NCBI GenBank assembly: GCA_958496175.1
Contig: OY292274.1
Span: forward strand, 45,952,630-46,016,629
Source: Sisyra terminalis
Lineage: Eukaryota > Arthropoda > Insecta > Neuroptera > Sisyridae
Direction of reading: 5' to 3'
Length of the DNA: 64,000 nucleotides
The position numbers and the translations under genes were made by a program. The notes beneath the pieces are model-generated. The model was not told where the DNA came from, did no database searches, and saw nothing but the letters and a program-made list of their open reading frames with translations. Of the stretch, positions 1 to 11,198 are shown piece after piece (position 1 is the stretch's first letter; every line of letters begins with the position of its first letter).

Positions 1-870
1 AATGCCGCGACAACGCATAAAAACTATCGACACGGAAGTGTATCGGAAAGCATTCTATTGAAGTTGACACCCATAAAAATATGATGTTGGTCATAATATC
101 ATTACAAGGACAAAAGTAACATATTACTTTTGTACCCTAGAGGGCTATGTTATTTTTGTACCCATTCTCATTTTTAATAAAACATGTGATATAACCTTAA
201 AACGGAACGTGCTAGACAAAAACGAATTTAAACAATGTACAAGTTATCTAATCAAGAATGGATATGCAAACATTCGGATTGCTATGATCCTTTTACGACT
301 ATGTAAACAATAAATAAGAAAACGTCGAAAAACTGACTTTTGACTCGTTAAAACACATTACGTCCTATTATATAACCTAACAACGCACTGCGCATGCGTC
401 GACTTAATGGGATTGAGGGGGGTGTTACAGGCTATCACCTGAAGGCAGCAAAGCGATGTTCGGCCATTGGATAAACCTAGAAATCATTTGTTACTTTCGA
501 CCCGCCGTTACTTTTGTACCCAGTCTCCCCTACTGCACTTTTTCGATATAAGAATTTTTATCTTTTTTTATTATATTTGAAATGGGAAACTGTTTTCCTG
601 GGAAACTGTTTTCCTGGGAAACTTAAAGTAGTACCAATTTTTTTTTGTATAAAATTTCATTATTACCTTAATATGTAAGTAATCGTTTGATATTGAAGTT
701 CTTTGAAATCGTTCTTTTTTCCCGTTCGATCGTTTGTTAATACAGTTCATCTGAATTTGTGGCTTAGAGTTCAAACAATTCATTTAAAAAAAAAAAGAAA
801 AAACTAATAAATGCAAAACGGTAAAGGAAATCATTATTGTAGATCTTAGATTCTTTTGTTGATTTTTTTA
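1..870. other. AT-rich intergenic stretch with short repeats
   Basis: No gene seen. The 10-mer TTTTGTACCC recurs at 128-137, 154-163 and 512-521. An 18-bp unit (gggaaactgttttcct plus two bases) is repeated in tandem about 2.3 times at 583-625. The short open frames on both strands have no recognisable domain. Confidence 0.5.
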
Positions 871-1030
871 TTTATTTACCATCGCTTTATAACTGCCACG
901 GTTTTTAGCAATTCTAGAGTTAAAAAAAACCGTACATCGAGAAAAATTGAAAATTTTCTCGATACGAGGATCGAACCCAGCATCTACCAGTTTTGGAGGG
1001 ACCACTTTGAGCGCTCTGACACTGGTAGAC
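871..1030 (-). repeat. tRNA-derived SINE, copy 1
   Basis: Read on the minus strand, this matches three other copies in the window (33353, 50268, 63219). It has a tRNA-like head with a B box GGGTTCGATCC (reverse complement of 968-978), then TCGTATCGAG, an AT-rich body and a tail ending in the reverse complement of TTATTTACC. The A-box region is worn in this copy. The head resembles a Ser/Leu-type tRNA (GTGGCCGAG in better copies). Confidence 0.75.
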
Positions 1031-1516
1031 TTTATCTTATATTCATTTCGCAATTTTATAGATATCGTAAAGTCAATTTCCCAAAAACTATATGTGTTTT
1101 GGGGTGGATATGATTGGGTGCGATCGGTGATTCTAAAATAGAAAAACCCAAGTACATACTTATTTATCAATTCTAATGTAAATGTTATTATCTAATCGGG
1201 TAATTAACGCATTGTTTTGTTCTACATCCAAATTTACCTATTAAAAATTGGCAAGTTAACTTTGATCCATTAATAAAATTGTCCTACACCAAAAGCTATT
1301 TTATACCATATTTGATATTTTTTTTCAATAAAACATTGTAAAATGTTTTGCAGAAAAGTTTATTTAAAAAAAATTTACTTTAAAATTGTACACGTTACTC
1401 AGGTATCTATTTGTACAGTTCTATACAAATTTTGTTCTGTTGTACTTATTTTTTCTTAGTTGAGTAAGAAACGCTCTAATAATGGAAAAATTCAGAAATT
1501 CAGACACAACGCAAAA
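1031..1516. other. AT-rich intergenic stretch
   Basis: No gene, RNA or repeat recognised between the SINE and the hAT MITE. Confidence 0.5.
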
Positions 1517-1791
1517 CAAGGGTGGATTTGGGGGGGAGGCACGGGGCACGTGCCCCCCCCTCCCGTTTTTTTGTGTACTGTGAAGATTCCATAACAGTAC
1601 ACACTTAGAAGCAAATCAAATTATTAAAGTTGTGAAAATATATGAATAAAATAACAGAAAGAACATTAGTGAAACTCTAGTCTATTTCTGGCTGAAATTG
1701 CGAATTTTTTTCGTGATCCCTTTCACGCACTTGCAAATGAAAGATGATATTGTGCCCTCTCCCCCAGAAAAAAATCTTGAATCCGCCCTTG
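1517..1791. mobile_element. hAT-type MITE, 275 bp
   Basis: The ends are CAAGGGTGGATT at the left and AATCCGCCCTTG at the right, an imperfect terminal inverted repeat. It is flanked by a perfect 8-bp direct repeat ACGCAAAA (1509-1516 and 1792-1799), as expected of hAT target duplications. A G/C-run segment near each end (about 1528-1565 and 1755-1766) is usual in this kind of element. No transposase is encoded. The exact flanks suggest a fairly recent insertion. Confidence 0.85.
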
Positions 1792-1799
1792 ACGCAAAA

Positions 1800-3900
1800 T
1801 ATGATGAAAATTGTCATTTTGTTGTCGCCAGGATTTCGAAGTATTTTAATAAAATTATACTATTATATAAAGCAGTTTATAATAATTTATAAAGTTTATA
1901 TATATAATAATTTATAGATTTTCGTGGATTTTCGGGGATTTCCTGAATAAAATTTGGGATGCCATGAGATAAACCATTGTATGATATTAAAATATTCGTT
2001 AGAGAAACTATATGTATATATCTACTACTACTTACCTATAACTTAGTAACAACTTTAGTTAGGTATGGCAAAGATTCCATGATCCGTAAAAACTTTCGTA
2101 AGTATCACAAGAAAAACAAAATTCGGAAATCTGGTTTACATTTATCAAAATTTAAAGTTCGTTTCTTCCAAATCACAGATCTTCTAAAGTTTCTTTTCAG
2201 AAGTTTTATTTTGTCACACAACGTTGTCTTCATGTATACGCGCATATTTTTATTAAATCAAAAGACTCAATAGAATCTCACATCACCAAGTACACTGAAG
2301 ATTTCTGCGGGTTGTCAAGGGAGGCTTTCAATCGTTATTTTCGCGCTGAAATCGATATTAACAGAAATATATACCGATTTTTTCAAAATTTAATTTATAA
2401 GTGTATATCTTGAATTTAAGTTATAATTTGTACAGCGAAAGATACTGAAAATTGCTAAAGAAACTGTTTTTAATGTTTCACGAATATGTTTTTATTAAAA
2501 TTCAATTTATTTATTTAAAGCCATTATAATATAGACTGGTAGCCTCAACGTCTGCTAGGTTCAGGTAGAAATAACACATTATTGTGAAGATCTGGGAACA
2601 ATAAATTTACTATTAATGTTGAGCTAAATGTGTATTGCGAGCTAATTAGATTAATGTTAAAATAACTGAATCTTATGTTTAACAAAAATAAAAATCATCG
2701 ATTGTTGCTGTATTGGAATGAGTTTTTAGTATAGAAAAAAAATATTTTCGTGTTTTTATTATCAATATCCCTAAATTGTCTCCATTATATATTACCTATA
2801 TAGGTTGATAATATTAATTTAATAATACTTTATGACGCTCATTTCCGTTCGTCAATAGGAATAAAAGAAGCGTAATCTTTGGCTTTTTATTCGCCTCCAA
2901 AGCCATCAATAATATCTTAAATCGATTTTTTACGGCCTTACCAAATAAATGTCACCAATAGAATGTAGGTATCGATAGTATTTTTGTGTTAAATAAAGAG
3001 CAGAGAATAAATCCAATTTGTATCTGGAAAAACGAGTAAATAAGACTATAAAAAACCGAGAAACGATTTTTCCCTAATTATTTATTTTCAAACATTGATT
3101 TCCTATTGTAACTTTATCAATTTTAAATTAATTACTTGCAAATTTTGATATGGACTATGTGTACTGAGGAAAGCGTTAAAAATACGCATGACTTAATTTA
3201 GTTTGTGTCATTCACTGATAATTAGTGTTAATAATATGAATTTACTTATCAATAAAAATACTTTGTTAAATTTTTGAAACTTTATAAAACTTAAAACATT
3301 TTTTTATATTCTAAACTGTTGAACCTCTGTTAAACTATGAGAAAAAATAATAAGGTATCAATACCAGCAATTGTTAACTTTTAATTTAAAGTTAGTAATA
3401 AATAACATACTTACTCATGGTTCCAAGGATTAATGAAAAATGAAATCATAGATTTTTTTTCAATCTTTATTCTAAACTGATATTTGATTTATTTATTTTT
3501 TTGCTGCTAAACTACAAATTCTGTTTCACTCGTTATTACGATTCCCCTTTGAGTACTGGTTTCCATTAGACATTTCACTTCAAAGAATTCCATTTCGCTT
3601 GTTAATATGAACAAGGTTTAATTTTTTTTTTTCTTTTTCCTTAGATTTTTTTAACTTTCTTCATGTTCATCATTCAATGCCTTCGTAAAATATCATCTAG
3701 TTAGATTTTCTTTTTACTTTCACATCGATAATTATTAATCATTCCAATGAATCTACCAGTTATTGCTAATTTTACTTTACTTCTTTTTTCTGTTGTTTCC
3801 CAGCACTAATTTACAAGCCCTCTATACCATATACTTCTTTTCTTATTTGGGAGTTTATTTTTCCAGTCCATGCAATGTTACAATTCTGAATGACCAATTC
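1800..3900. other. AT-rich intergenic stretch
   Basis: No supported gene. The open frames (longest 98 codons at 1977-2273) are low-complexity and match nothing I recognise. Confidence 0.45.
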
Positions 3901-3944
3901 AAGGATACTAAAAAAACTAAATCCCGCCATGACTGGTAAATGAA

Positions 3945-4120
3945 TGCAGGAACGACCACGTAAAAGATGGAAAAAAAGATCGAAGCTGACTTACGAAAAA
4001 TGAATGTGCAATGCTGGAAAACGAAAACAGCAGACCAGGAAACATGGCAAATGTTTTATACCGGCCAAGGTTCACAAAGGACTGTTGACTCAGAGAAAGA
4101 AGAATACCTACTGTTATAAT
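3945..4120 (+). pseudogene. LINE C-terminal fragment (frameshifted)
   Basis: Translation gives RPRKRWKK and then, after a frame change, IEADLRKMNVQCWKTK followed by ADQETWQMF and a stop. This is the arginine-rich and tryptophan-containing tail seen at the end of many insect non-LTR retrotransposon ORF2 proteins (endonuclease-reverse transcriptase). Only the last 50-60 residues remain. It is clearly dead. Confidence 0.75.
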
Positions 4121-4317
4121 TCGCACATGCAATTTAATTGAAAAAAGGAAATTCTGCGTCTCCATGAAGGAGAGTTCTTCGGCACTCCATCCAATTAGAG
4201 CAAAAGATCCACAGGATAGTATCTTGGGGCCAAAACAATTGGGATCAATGACATCCCAAATGCTGCGTCTGATGAACTCAAGGAGCGTTAATCAGCTTGT
4301 AGAAATAGTTCCATAAA

Positions 4318-4640
4318 TCGAGGATTACAATCAATGAAGCTAAGTCCATCCACGTGACCTTCACTACCAGGAGAGGGTTATGTCCCACAATTTTAATAAA
4401 CAACCAACAAGTTCTTCAGTAGGATGAGGTTAGGTACCTAAGGACTTACCTAGATAGACTCCTCACCTGGCACCTCCTCACACAATAAAATCGGTCCGGA
4501 CGTATGGAATACAATTGTGAGGAACCGTTAGCAGCTCAACAAAGGTTCCAGTCAAAGACACTTCCATTAATCACAGGTGCCCCATGATATGTTAACAATT
4601 TTGACGTACACAAGGATTTAAAAATGCTTTCAGTTGGAAG
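4318..4640 (+). pseudogene. Jockey-type LINE reverse transcriptase fragment
   Basis: The frame reads NEAKSIHVTFTTRRGLCP, then a stop and shift, then EVRYLRTYLDRLLTWH, and further on AAQQRFQSKTLPLITGAP. These match the order of the post-catalytic part of Jockey/X-element reverse transcriptases (xxxYLGxxLDxxLTW, then LQRFQSKxLRxITGAPWY). About 60 residues between LTW and the QRFQSK block are missing, and several in-frame stops are present. It lies just downstream of another LINE tail; the two may be separate insertions. Confidence 0.8.
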
Positions 4641-6553
4641 CTACTACTTCAGACTCGTCTGAACGATCATCCGACGCGTCTTATTTTTGGAGTTGCCATT
4701 CCGAAAAGTAGTATAAGAGTAGTACTTAGTAGTAGTACTTAGGTTCTCCAGATCACAACCATTGGTTCATAAAAAATAAATTTTAAAAAGTTTGATTGTT
4801 GAAAAACGAACCAAAATTTAAAATCGCCTATTTGGTATAAGTGCTACTTTCATACTTATTTAGTGAAATGACGTTATTTAAAATGTTGTTATTAAAATGA
4901 TATAAAAACACGCTTATATTTTATTTCTTAATATAATTTTAGATATTTTTTTTTATATTAACAACACTTTGATTATTAAACTTAAAATTTCGATTGTTGA
5001 TTAACTCTACATTATCTCATATTAAACATTTTATTGAGATAAAACCTTTAATTGCGAATGCAACGGGCAACTACTAGTTATATAATATTATGTATAAAAA
5101 TAAAAAAAATGTTTAATAAAACCCATTTGAAACGGAAAGAAACTGGAATACTTTGTTACTTTTAAAGCAGTGGCGATAATGAAATGATTACAGGCAACAA
5201 AAGAACTTTATAAGGAAATCAAACCGAGTTTTACGACTTAAATTAAACCGTTTTGTAGCCGATCCAGGAAGTATTTAAGGGTGAAAAAATGTGATTTTTT
5301 CGTAGAGGGAAGAAACACATTTATCAAAGAATTAACACCCCGTCGAGAAAGTGAGACAATCCCTTGGCTTTGAAGAAAAAAAAATAAACGAAACTGTATA
5401 AAACGACGATTGAAACGCGTAGCCGTCAAATTTGCCTGAAGCGAATTTCGAATCCTTATTTATACATAGACAGGACAATTGATTTCAATTTATTTCGTTT
5501 CGTTGCTCTGTTCTTGACCAAACTGACATGAAATCACACTTGACCAGCCCTTAAAAATTTGTTAAGAGGGTGTGTGCATGTTTATAAATAAATGGCAAAA
5601 AAAATAATAATAGAATGAAACGTTGAATTAAAATAACTTGGAAAACATTTCATTATTTATTTATATTTTGAAAATATTTTTTTGTCACAAAAATGAATCG
5701 AGCCATTCATTGATAATTCTTGTCAAGTTATGGGCCCATTTGTACAATTACGAGGACCACCCCTTGTGTGAATTTGTGGCTCTTTCATTCATAAAAATAG
5801 AGGCACTTACTACAAATGGAATGGAATTGGGCTATTGACACAAGAGCGACTCTCGTCTTTCATTGAGACGAGCGATTCCTCGTTAAAGCAAACAAAACGT
5901 ATATTGAAATTTTGGAAAAAAAAATTTAAGGGCTATTTTTAGGAATGGGATGCGAGGCTTTTGAACGCGTTGAAGAGGGTTTTCCTTTTGTGTTTGCAAT
6001 GATAAACGGTGCTATTAGGTTGGTTATCAATAGTAAAGCTTATCGGAGCTTTCAGGACGAGTGAACGCGCGCGAATTGACTATTTGCAACGGTCACATTT
6101 GCGAGACGACCGCTGGCTATAATTTCTATTATCTGTCATATGTGCAACGTCATACTTCCCTAAATCACCATCATCATATTCTATTTATGATTTATGGTCA
6201 TTACGCTATATTTTTCCCTATTTATGTTTTTATGTTAACATGTATAGATACTATACTATAACAAATTTCGATAACTTCGATAACATATGTACATAATATT
6301 TCAACATTTAAATTTTATCAAACTTTATGTATTTTAAAAAAAAAAAAACGATTAACGATTAACTTAGTGGTTCCCCAATGACCGAATAATCAACCACACT
6401 CTACTAATTAATGAATGCTTATAAAAAAATAATCTTTCTTTCAAAAATACAATCCTATGTTTAAGATATTTGTGAAAGTTTTATAATCATTTGTTAAATA
6501 TCCTTATTTAATGCAGTCTCCGGCAATTTAAAATCGAAATCAGTTAATTATAC
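4641..6553. other. Intergenic stretch
   Basis: No gene or repeat family recognised. The short open frames at 5238, 5638 and 6061 are unsupported. Confidence 0.4.
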
Positions 6554-6561
6554 ACCATCTA

Positions 6562-7888
6562 CATTGGCGTGCACAGAGATTTTAGGCGGGGTAGGCAGAC
6601 ATTTTTTAAAGCTACTTTAATATAATCAAAAATGCTGCTTAGTTCGTCGTCATGATGAGTAAATTATGAACCCTATAGCGATTAGCCAACAAAATTTTAA
6701 AGTGTGAATTTTCCGATTTTTTTTTTGACAATCGATGGGAAATCGTTCGTAGAGGTATGTGAAGAAACCGATTCGTTTGTGACAAAATAGTTTAGCGATA
6801 ATAAATTAATTAAAAAAAAGTAATTAATTAATTAGTCATCATTGATTTAGTAAAATGTTAAGAAAATATGGTTCAAAGCAAAGAAAAAAGGCAGTTATGA
6901 AATTTATTTTTTTCCTCAAATTATATTTTCCCAAAATTTTACAAAATAATAAAAATAGAAACATAATTAAACAGGCTTTTCTCCCAAATTTTTTCATCGT
7001 TTGTGAAATTCAATTATTCACACCAAAAATTTTTGAAAATATATATAGGTACGAAGTAGAACATTAAGCGTTTTTCGAAATTCGGAAAATATTTTTCTTT
7101 GACTTTTTTTTTAGTTCTAGTTTTAACCAACCGTTTCCTAAATTGTTCCTCATTTTTGTTAGCAAAAACAAATTTCGGAAAATTCACACTTTAAAATTTG
7201 GTTGGCTAATCGGTATAGGGTAAATAATGATGTTGATATTTTTAACCACAAATATCCATAGATAGACTCATTTTGTAAACGTTATTAAAGAAATACAATA
7301 TAATCGTCAGGATTAAATAATACAGATAATAGATAAATACATTATTAAAATTTATTAGAATTTAATAATAACAATGTACGTAGATTACTGGTCGTTAAAA
7401 TCGATTATTGAGATCAATCAAATTCAAACTTTGATAATGAATAAGAAACGATGCTACTTCGGGAATTTTCGTAATTTGTCGTATTGTAAGAAGACAGTGT
7501 CTTTCTATGAGGTTGTGTGCGTGCGTATGTGTAGAATTGTATATTTGTATTATACGAACACACACACTGACACATATGTATATAGCTATTAGTGCACACA
7601 TATAAATATTTAGACACGAATAGTTTGTGTCTTTCTCGCTGCTGACCTAGTAGCGCTAGTGTATCGCAAATCAAATATTACCAGCCGCTTACTTAATATT
7701 GAACGAACGAATGAGCTGGCATAATCTGTATACTGTATAAATGATATCCGTTAAGATTTTTTGTTTATTGATATTTGATAGTACTCGTAAAGAAAATAAA
7801 ATTAGATATCAAAACAAGATTATAAATATTTATCTGAATTATGTAGGGTAGGCAGTGTCTTTTTGTCTATATTTAATGCACGCCACTG
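6562..7888. mobile_element. Non-autonomous hAT element, family C copy 1 (1327 bp)
   Basis: The left end is CATTGGCGTGCACAGAG and the right end TGCACGCCACTG, flanked by a perfect 8-bp duplication ACCATCTA (6554-6561, 7889-7896). It is the inverted counterpart of the copy at 11328-12866. Inside there is a sub-terminal inverted repeat (about 6690-6720 against about 7180-7210) and a CA-rich stretch near 7557. No transposase frame is visible, so it would need one in trans. Confidence 0.88.
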
Positions 7889-8629
7889 ACCATCTACATA
7901 CAATTGAGCAAGTAAGCCTATATAATTGAAATGGTGACCAGACACTTGCCCACTAGAATATTCCTCCCACGAAATTTGTCCACAGAAAATTGTTCACTAA
8001 CATTATTGCGCATACAATTCCTCACACAGAAATTAACGCACAATAATATTAGCTGTACCGGAAAAAAATCTCGTTTTTAAACCAATAGTCATTCAATTGA
8101 CATTTATATGCTTATAAGTTATTTCAAAGTGGTACTAAAGACATTTAATAATTAGAGTAATTTATCAACTTTGTAAAAATTACAAAATATTTTTCATTCC
8201 AAAATCTATATTAAAATGGTAGGACCAAACACTCGAAAGAATATAAATTGTATTGTATGCTCATAGAGTTTTACAGGATAACAACGCAAAGTTGTTACTA
8301 AAAATATTTTCAATGTTTATCTAAGCACATTAGATATTCATTAATGCCAAATGAGTTTGTTTAAGTTCAATTCGATAATTTTCAGTTTTCTAACTGGTAC
8401 CAATGAAATATAACAACAAATTTCACCAATAAATAGTTAGGGGGGAGAATGGTGCCAAATGTATGTCAGAAAGTCGAAAAGCTGTCAAATAATCCTAATC
8501 AAGTGTATACAATATATAAGATATATTGCAGTTCAACTTATGTAGTATAATTTAATATAATAATATATAAAAATCATATCACAAACATAAATTTGAACAG
8601 AAGTTCAAACAAAAATATTCGTGATGTAT

Positions 8630-8676
8630 TGCCCAGATACGTATTTCGATTGCCAAGCAATCTTCATCAGTGGTCA
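8630..8676 (-). ncRNA. Hammerhead ribozyme motif, minus-strand copy in the left palindrome arm
   Basis: This is the mirror image of the motif at 8783-8829. The reverse complement of 8664-8670 is CTGATGA, helix II and its TTG loop are identical, and GAAA is intact (8644-8647 reversed). The predicted cleavage base is the complement of 8636. Both arms keep all core bases. Confidence 0.68.
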
Positions 8677-8782
8677 TCAAGTAGTTTGGTTCACTACGTA
8701 ACTGCTTTGTGGTGATTCACAAAGATGAAATGTGATGAATGAATCATCACAAAGCAGTTACGGAGTGATCCAAACTACTTGA

Positions 8783-8829
8783 TGACCACTGATGAAGATT
8801 GCTTGGCAATCGAAATACGTATCTGGGCA
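8783..8829 (+). ncRNA. Hammerhead ribozyme motif (type I-like), plus-strand copy
   Basis: The core is CTGATGA (8789-8795), then an extra A, helix II GATTGC/GCAATC (8797-8802, 8806-8811) with a 3-nt TTG loop, then GAAA (8812-8815). A very short helix III (ATAC/GTAT) ends in the expected H17 base C8823. Helix I can form between TGACCA (8783-8788) and TGGGCA (8824-8829) with one mismatch. Known Penelope-element hammerheads have this short helix III. The extra A before helix II is the one oddity. Predicted cleavage is after 8823. Confidence 0.7.
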
Positions 8830-10250
8830 ATACATCACGAATATTTTTGTTTGAACTTCTGTTCAAATTTATGTTTGTGGTATGATTTTTATATATTATT
8901 ATATTAAATTATACTACATAAGTTGAACTGCAATATATCTTATATATTGTATACACAGTAAAACTGTTCAAAGCCAGTGAAAAAAATCTTATTTTAATCC
9001 TAATCAATCTTAATCGATCGGTCAAATACCTAAGTGTCCAAAAACTGTTAACAAAGAAAATTTTATATTGCAACACGGTAATAGAAGACCCCTGTGCAAA
9101 AGAAAAGCCCTGGAAAAAACTAATTAATTAGGGGGAAGTGATATCGCTGTACCCACTACAATTAACTAAAGTTATTTCATCGGATTTCTATTTATTTCAA
9201 TCGTTACCACATTTACTACGTGGTAAAAAAATTAACAGCTTAAGTGAAGTTCAAATGTAATTTTATGATATTTTCCTGGCTAATTAATTAATTTTAACTA
9301 ATATGGCATTAACAATTTGCACACTAGATGTCAAAACGTTTATACTAACAAGGCTGATTATATCATTGATTTAAAATCAATAGTTGTAACAAAATTTTGT
9401 GTTTAAATTGTATATTTAAAAAAACAATACTTTCCAGTATCCCTAATATATCCTCACATGGAAATTAGCCTACAGGTATTTCTTTTTTTTTAATATTTCA
9501 TTATTTATTATTAGTGTTTGGATTCGTATAAATATTATGTTCAATAGTATTTTACACTTATCAATCATTGTTAAAATTAGCGGGAAAATCTCAATTGAGG
9601 AATCATCATGTCATATGTTTATTTAATTTTGATTGTCGTCGAAATTTGTCAATAAAATTAATTATTAGAACCATTATCAACCATTATTGGAAATTTGCCA
9701 ACTAACAAATTCATTGTTCGACAGTTTGAAAAGCCTTTTTTCATTCGATAGCCAGCATCAAATCGAATAATATTAAAAAATATATATAAAAAAATTGAAA
9801 TAAAAGAATGAAACAATAAATAGGTATTGTTAGTATAACTATATTTTACGATATTAAAATTTAATTAATAAAAAAATCGCGATAAAATCTTTAATAAAAT
9901 TAAAGATAAAGTAGAAACTGAAACTTGACCTGAAAACGACTAAAAAGGATATGAGCCCTTATTTTTTTAATTCATAAATTTTTCAAAAAACAAGTTATTT
10001 TTTTTTCAAAAAGGTTAAAAGCGTATTACAATACTTATTATAAGTAACAATTAATTAAATAATAAATAACATGTTTTTTTCCTGTAAATTTCTATGTGAG
10101 GATTTATCATTTTATGCGTTATTTTCTGTATGAGGAATTTTCTTTGTGAGAAAATTTCTATGTGAGCAACAATGCTAGTGCGCAACTTTTTGTGCGCAAT
10201 TTTCCTGAGAGGAATTTTATAGTGAGTAACTATCATTAACCAATTGAAAT

Positions 10251-10986
10251 CATTATTCATACAACAAAAGGGGGTTCTTTTTTTAATATTTATTGTGAAG
10301 CGAAAAGCTTCGCTGATAAAATTTAAAAAAGAAATCATATGACTTTAAAAGCGCCGCAATGTAATGTGATTTCGAAACGGAAACGTAATTCCATAATAGT
10401 TATCTGCAGGTTATTAAGGCTATCATTAAAGTATAGGCAAGGGCTTAGTAGTTTTAGAGATTAAATATCTGATAAGAAAATTAAAATTCTGAAGTGAATT
10501 TGATGAAAACTAATAGTTTTAATTTTTACCCAAAATTGTATTATCTTATTTTTCATCTAATTGTACTTCTTCTTTGTAGTGTCTATTGTCCCCATTGAGA
10601 TGGCTCCAGATTAAGGTAAGATATTTCTCTTTTCAAAAGGCTTAGGAATTTCAATTCTTAATTTTTTTCTTGATTGCTTCTAATTTCTTTAATATCTAAA
10701 GTATTTTGAAGATTTAACTTTCGAAAAATTTTTTAATCAAGGAATTACATATTATTTCTACCTATTTCTCAAATCGGAAAAATTGAACTTGAAGTTCTTA
10801 GTTCTTGAAAGCTGATTTAGTGAAAATTTGGTCCAAAATGAGATTATATTATCAGATGTAAGGCTTTTTTTTATTTAGCTTTATTTAGAGTCACTATATA
10901 ACTACATGGTCATTAATGACTAATAAAATTACATTTTAAAATTGGTAACATAACTTATATGTATATTTATTGGTAATTTTTGACAA

Positions 10987-11021
<35 letters not shown>

Positions 11022-11198
11022 GTAAGGCTTTATTATTTAAAAATTGTGAATAACAAATTAATAACTATATTTAATTTATGATATTCATATATTAGCATTG
11101 AGTACTTACCTACATTTCAGAAGCTATACCTAAATGTCAGAAATATGAAAATACTCTGTATAAAGATTATATAAAACATATTATAGTCTAATTTTTGA
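10251..11198. other. AT-rich intergenic stretch with poly-T run
   Basis: No gene seen. There is a run of about 30 T at 10992-11021. Confidence 0.5.

Larger units (their letters stand above)
8502..8995. mobile_element. Palindromic Penelope-like terminus element with two hammerhead cores
   Basis: A near-perfect inverted repeat (8503-8956, arms about 217-227 bp, unpaired centre near 8720-8740) is followed by a ~39-bp tail. The whole is flanked by an 11-bp direct repeat AATCCTAATCA (8491-8501, 8996-9006). Related single arms lie at 11199, 41270 and 43050; the last adjoins a minus-strand GIY-YIG-like Penelope tail, which ties the family to Penelope-like elements. No protein is encoded. It reads as two Penelope terminal repeats joined head-to-head. 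Confidence 0.75.
7933..10241. mobile_element. Long-TIR DNA element, family P copy A, possibly Mutator-like
   Basis: It is bounded by a perfect 9-bp direct repeat AATTGAAAT (7924-7932, 10242-10250). The left terminus (7933-8040) and right terminus (10060-10241) are diverged inverted repeats built of degenerate short units resembling CTCACACGAAATT. The left terminus resumes at about 9437 after a ~1.4-kb insertion at about 8038-9436, which itself holds the palindromic element at 8502. A 9-bp duplication with long TIRs suggests a Mutator-like family, but no transposase is visible, so the class is inferred. Confidence 0.7.

Noticed and set aside
868..1170. Overlapping 64-100-codon frames on both strands
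   Set aside because: They lie over SINE copy 1 and its flanks and have no domain.
7374..7674. Three overlapping frames of 68-86 codons
   Set aside because: They fall inside the non-autonomous hAT at 6562-7888 and cover a CA-rich simple repeat.
8436..9145. GGGGGGAGAATGGTGCC and AGGGGGAAGTGATATCGC as ends of an element around the palindrome
   Set aside because: They have the same orientation rather than inverted, and no matching target duplication was found.
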